Source of the DNA: Chlorobiota bacterium
GTDB lineage: Bacteria; Bacteroidota; Ignavibacteria; Kapaibacteriales; NICIL-2
DNA: 43,153 nt
NCBI GenBank assembly: GCA_026415505.1
Contig: JAOAGY010000013.1
Coordinates: 1 to 43,153 of the forward strand
Direction: 5' to 3'
The notes beneath the pieces were generated by a model. That model did no database searches. It was not told the DNA's origin and worked only from the letters and a program-made list of their open reading frames with translations. This document shows positions 39,637-43,153 of this stretch, piece after piece (position 1 is the stretch's first letter; every line of letters starts with the position of its first letter). The position numbers were made by a program, and so were the translations under genes.

Positions 39637-42600
39637 ATGGCGCAAATGACCGAATCTGTCGTTGAAGAAGCCGCCCTGGCCTGGCTCGAGGCCGCCGGTT
39701 GGCAGGTGGTACACGGCCCCGAGATTGCCCCCGACCAGCCCCAGGCCGAGCGGGCCGACTATGGTCAGGTGGTGCTCGAGCAGCGGCTGCGCGATGCGCT
39801 GGTGCGGCTTAACCCTGGGCTGCCTGCAGAGACGCTGGAGGACGCCTCCCGCAAGCTCACCCAGCCTGAGGGTTCAGACCTAATCCAACGAAACCGCGCC
39901 CTGCACCGCCTGCTGGTGAATGGCGTAAACGTGGAGTACCGCGACAAGGACGGCGAGATTCGCGGCGCACAGGCCAGGGTAATTGATTTTGACAACCCAG
40001 CCAACAACGACTGGCTGGCGGTCAATCAGTTCAGCGTTGTGGAGAGGGGTACGTTGCAACGTGCCCCATCTATGCAACGTGCCTCAACCCGCCGCCCCGA
40101 CGTGGTGCTGTTCGTCAATGGCCTACCGCTGGCGGTAGTGGAGCTGAAGAACGCCGCCGACGAAGACGCGACAATCTGGACGGCGTGGCAGCAGCTCCAG
40201 ACCTACCAGGCCGAAATCCCCTCGCTCTTTGTGCCCAACGCGGTGCTGGTGATTTCCGATGGGGTGGAGGCGCGCGTGGGGGTGGTGGGGGCAGGGCGGG
40301 AGTGGTTCAAGCCCTGGCGCACGGTGGCTGGCGATCGCCTGGCCGACAGCCACGTGCCCGAGTTGCAGGTGGTGCTCGAGGGGGTGTTCGCACCGCGGCG
40401 CTTCCTCGACCTGGTGCGCGACTTCATCGTGTTTGAGGATGACGGCAGCGGACGATTGATCAAGAAAATGGCGGGTTATCACCAGTTCCACGCGGTGCAG
40501 GTGGCAGTACAGGAAACGCTGCGGGCGGCCCTGGCCTTGCGCGAGGGTAGGGGGGGCCAGCCGGGCGACCGGCGCATCGGCGTGGTCTGGCACACCCAGG
40601 GCTCGGGTAAAAGCCTGACCATGGCGTTTTACGCCGGGCGCATTATCCGCGAACCCGCCATGGAGAACCCCACCCTGGTGGTGCTCACCGACCGCAACGA
40701 TCTCGACGACCAGCTTTACAGTACCTTTGCGCGCTGCCAGGAGCTGTTGCGCCAGCCGCCGGTGCAGGCCGAAAGCCGTGCCCACCTGCGCGAGCTGCTC
40801 TCGGCACAGTCGGGTGGGGTGGTCTTCACCACCATCCAGAAGTTCATGCCTGAAGAGAAAGGCGACCGCCACCCGCGGCTTTCTGAGCGGCGCAACATCG
40901 TGGTTATTGCCGACGAAGCCCATCGCAGCCAGTACGACTTCATAGATGGCTTTGCCCGCCATATGCGCGACGCCCTGCCCAACGCCTCTTTTATCGGCTT
41001 CACCGGAACCCCCATCGAGCTTCAGGATGCCAACACCCGCGCTGTGTTTGGCGATTACATCAGCATCTACGACATCCAGCGCGCCGTGGAGGACGGGGCC
41101 ACCGTGCCCATCTATTACGAAAGCCGCCAGGCCAAGCTTGACCTGCCCGAGGAACTCAAGCCGAAGATTGATGAGGAATTCGAGGAAGTTACCGAGGGGG
41201 AGGAACTCGAGCGCAAGGAGAAGCTCAAGAGCAAGTGGGCGCAGCTCGAGGCCATCGTGGGTGCGGAAAGGCGGTTGCGCCTGGTGGCGGAGGATATTGT
41301 CCAGCACTTCGAACAGCGGCTCGAGGCTTTGGACGGAAAAGCCATGATTGTCTGTATGAGCCGGCGCATTTGCGTTGAGCTGTACAACATCATTTGTGTG
41401 GGGACGGATGGCCATCCGCCCCTACGTCCCGATTGGCACCATGACGACGACGACAAAGGCGCGATAAAGATCGTGATCACCGGCTCCGCTTCCGACCCAC
41501 CCGACTGGCAGCCGCACATCCGCAACAAGCCCCGCCGCGAAGCGCTGGCTAAGCGTTTCCGCGATCCCAAAGATGCCTTCAAGCTGGTCATTGTGCGCGA
41601 CATGTGGCTTACCGGCTTCGACGCGCCCAGCCTGCACACCATGTACCTGGACAAGCCCATGCGCGGCCACGGCCTGATGCAGGCCATCGCGCGGGTAAAC
41701 CGGGTCTTCCGCGACAAGCCCGGCGGGCTGGTGGTGGATTACCTGGGGCTGGCTACCGAGCTAAAAGCCGCGCTGGCTACCTACACCGAGAGCGGCGGCA
41801 CCGGGCGCACCGCGCTCAATCAGGAAGAAGCGGTGGCGCTCATGCGCGAGAAATACGAGATTTGCCGTGGCCTTTTTTACGGCTTCGACTGGTCGAGGTG
41901 GGTTACGGGCACGCCGGCGGAACGGCTGAGCCTTCTGCCTGCCGCGCAGGAGCACATCCTCGCTCAGGAGAACGGCAAGGATCGGCTGCTGCGTGCGGCG
42001 CGCGAGCTGTCACAAGCGTTCGCGCTGGCTGTGCCGCATGAAGAGGCCCTGCGCATCCGAGACGACGTGGCCTTCTTCCAGGCCGTGCAAGCGGTGCTGG
42101 CTAAACGCGCGCCAGGCCAGGCACGGCCCGAGGAGGAACTCGAGCAGGCCGTGCGCCAGATAATCGCCCGTGCGGTGGCACCCGAGGGTGTGGTGGACAT
42201 TTTCGCAGCAGCGGGGCTCAAGAGGCCGGACATCTCCATACTCTCCGATGAGTTTTTGTCCGAGGTGCGGGGGATGCCGCAGAAAAACCTGGCGGTAGAG
42301 CTATTGCAAAAGCTGCTTAAAGGAGAGATTCGGGCTCGAGGACAGAAGAACCTGGTGCAGGCCAGGTCGTTTGCCGAGATGCTCGAGCGAACCATCCGCC
42401 GTTACCAGAACCGGGCCATCGAGGCCGCCCAGGTGATTGAAGAACTCATCGCGCTCGCCAGGGATATGCGCGAAGCCAATGCCCGTGGCGAGAAACTCGG
42501 CTTATCCGAGGACGAACTGGCCTTCTACGATGCCCTCGAGGCCAACGACAGCGCGGTCAAGGTGCTGGGCGACGCAACCTTGCGGGAAATTGCCCGTGAA

Positions 42601-42786
42601 CTGGTTCAGACGGTGCGCAACAATGTAACCCTCGACTGGACCTTGCGTGAGAATGTGCGGGCGCAGTTGCGCGTGCTGGTCAAACGCACGCTGCGCAAAT
42701 ACGGCTACCCACCCGACAAGCAGGAGAAAGCCACCCAGACGGTACTGGAGCAAGCTGCGCTACTGTCGGCGCAGTGGGCAGCCTAG
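39637..42786 (+). CDS. hsdR: Type I restriction-modification system, restriction/translocase subunit
   Basis: This encodes 1049 residues with a good ribosome-binding site (GAGAGGT). The N-terminal PD-(D/E)xK nuclease shows [19 protein letters not shown] (Asp155, Glu169, Lys171). The SF2 motor has Walker A TQGSGKSL (Lys325), DEAH (426-429), FTGTP and [18 protein letters not shown], followed by the helical C-terminal region that docks on HsdM/HsdS. It is full length. Two stretches appear to be extra compared with remembered HsdR sequences: [15 protein letters not shown] (137-151), just before the nuclease aspartate, and VGTDGHPPL (588-596) in the second motor lobe. Both are encoded by REP-like palindromes at 40046-40083 and 41398-41425. 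Confidence 0.95.
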   Translation: MAQMTESVVEEAALAWLEAAGWQVVHGPEIAPDQPQAERADYGQVVLEQRLRDALVRLNPGLPAETLEDASRKLTQPEGSDLIQRNRALHRLLVNGVNVEYRDKDGEIRGAQARVIDFDNPANNDWLAVNQFSVVERGTLQRAPSMQRASTRRPDVVLFVNGLPLAVVELKNAADEDATIWTAWQQLQTYQAEIPSLFVPNAVLVISDGVEARVGVVGAGREWFKPWRTVAGDRLADSHVPELQVVLEGVFAPRRFLDLVRDFIVFEDDGSGRLIKKMAGYHQFHAVQVAVQETLRAALALREGRGGQPGDRRIGVVWHTQGSGKSLTMAFYAGRIIREPAMENPTLVVLTDRNDLDDQLYSTFARCQELLRQPPVQAESRAHLRELLSAQSGGVVFTTIQKFMPEEKGDRHPRLSERRNIVVIADEAHRSQYDFIDGFARHMRDALPNASFIGFTGTPIELQDANTRAVFGDYISIYDIQRAVEDGATVPIYYESRQAKLDLPEELKPKIDEEFEEVTEGEELERKEKLKSKWAQLEAIVGAERRLRLVAEDIVQHFEQRLEALDGKAMIVCMSRRICVELYNIICVGTDGHPPLRPDWHHDDDDKGAIKIVITGSASDPPDWQPHIRNKPRREALAKRFRDPKDAFKLVIVRDMWLTGFDAPSLHTMYLDKPMRGHGLMQAIARVNRVFRDKPGGLVVDYLGLATELKAALATYTESGGTGRTALNQEEAVALMREKYEICRGLFYGFDWSRWVTGTPAERLSLLPAAQEHILAQENGKDRLLRAARELSQAFALAVPHEEALRIRDDVAFFQAVQAVLAKRAPGQARPEEELEQAVRQIIARAVAPEGVVDIFAAAGLKRPDISILSDEFLSEVRGMPQKNLAVELLQKLLKGEIRARGQKNLVQARSFAEMLERTIRRYQNRAIEAAQVIEELIALARDMREANARGEKLGLSEDELAFYDALEANDSAVKVLGDATLREIARELVQTVRNNVTLDWTLRENVRAQLRVLVKRTLRKYGYPPDKQEKATQTVLEQAALLSAQWAA
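40046..40083. repeat. REP-like palindrome in the hsdR nuclease region
   Basis: An imperfect 22-bp palindrome (40046-40067) with half-site GGGGTACGTTG and one mismatch shares the CACGTTG/CAACGTG core with the array inside the RAYT gene. A partial right half, GCAACGTGCC, follows at 40074-40083. The frame stays open. Confidence 0.8.
41398..41425. repeat. REP-like palindrome in the hsdR motor region
   Basis: A 28-bp imperfect palindrome has left half GTGGGGACGGATGG and right half CCATCCGCCCCTAC, with two mismatches. The outer boundary is the GTAGGGG of the other REP-like elements, but the inner core is CGGATGG instead of CACGTTG. It begins on a codon boundary (Val588). Confidence 0.75.
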
Positions 42787-42855
42787 GCGCAACACGGATA
42801 GCATCCCAGTATGCCCGGCGGTTAACTTGGGCTGCGGGACGAATGGCGTCGCAAC

Positions 42856-43153
42856 CTAGACCAGATGCCCCAACCCATTTGCCTCGAGCAACTCCTTCAC
42901 CCACACCTTCTCCCCCCGCTTCACCGACTCCTCGGCGGCCACCCCCACCACCACGCTCCAGAAGCCCTCTTCGGCGGTGGCGGCCTTGCTGGGTAAACCG
43001 TCCATGGCCTCGATCCAGCGCAGGTGCTCGTAGTAGGTGGCCCCGCTGTGGCCGCTCTCCTCGATCAGGGCGGGGTAGCTGGGGGTCATGGTGCGGGAGG
43101 TGCGGTCGGGGAGGCAGATGACCTCGAGGTAGTTTTCCCACTTGGAGTAGGCC
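42856..43153 (-). CDS. C-terminal fragment of a Gfo/Idh/MocA-type oxidoreductase (truncated by window end)
   Basis: Only the last 98 residues are in the window; the gene continues past the right edge. The fragment (AYSKWENYLEVICLPDRTSR, ATYYEHLRWIEAMDG, AATAEEGFWSVVVGVAAEESVKRG) matches the usual C-terminal end of Gfo/Idh/MocA sugar or inositol dehydrogenases, where the last helices follow a conserved region naming the current query's position in the cycle of loaded genes. It is convergent with hsdR; the 69-nt gap holds no clear terminator. Codon usage matches hsdM/hsdR rather than the first 36 kb. Confidence 0.7.
   Translation of the reverse strand, partial: AYSKWENYLEVICLPDRTSRTMTPSYPALIEESGHSGATYYEHLRWIEAMDGLPSKAATAEEGFWSVVVGVAAEESVKRGEKVWVKELLEANGLGHLV

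Overview
The first ~36 kb look like the chromosome of a thermophilic or environmental relative of the Bacteroidota in the wider FCB group. A Kapabacteria/Ignavibacteria-like lineage is my best guess; it is inferred from gene content, not from a marker-gene tree. The reasons are three large secreted proteins with type IX secretion (T9SS) C-terminal sorting domains, a PorZ-like propeller protein, and eight exact TAnnTTTG boxes (the Bacteroidota -7 element) upstream of gene starts. Genes are moderately GC-rich and tightly packed, often with 4-nt ATGA overlaps.

Layout. 1-330: hairpin repeats. 381-4499 (-): giant T9SS Asp-box/PKD/Ig protein. 4636-8247 (+): kup, murI and an SDR in one operon. 8269-11900 (-): ileS and a small channel-like membrane protein. 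12013-14810 (+): ribH and the PorZ-like protein. 14831-16806 (-): a deoxyhypusine-synthase-like enzyme and an unknown protein. 16953-20470 (+): an M16 peptidase pair. 20482-21405: a conserved hypothetical (-) and a rhodanese (+). 21485-25946 (-): two tandem paralogous T9SS proteins with a CxCH or CX4CH motif and Ig repeats. 26190-30135 (+): glgA, a lipoprotein and an outer-membrane barrel. 30132-32730 (-): an S9 peptidase and a sirtuin. 32837-33775 (+): a class II glutamine amidotransferase. 33802-34116: a second hairpin-repeat cluster running into a 19-bp tandem repeat. 34173-36128 (+): a lone nuoL.

From about 36.16 kb the sequence changes character. A complete type I restriction-modification operon (hsdM-hsdS-RAYT-hsdR) is followed by the end of a Gfo/Idh/MocA-type oxidoreductase on the other strand. 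Codon choice here is much richer in GC-ending codons and in CTCGAG, reminiscent of Meiothermus/Thermus. This is either horizontally acquired DNA or a chimeric contig join. A REP-associated tyrosine transposase (RAYT) sits between hsdS and hsdR. Palindromes of its probable REP family are embedded in frame in the RAYT gene itself and twice in hsdR. This is the most unusual structure in the window.

The host part combines cell-surface building (T9SS cargo, PorZ-like factor, barrel protein, M16 and S9 peptidases) with housekeeping (murI, ileS, ribH, glgA, kup, nuoL). No rRNA, tRNA, CRISPR array or phage genes were recognised.
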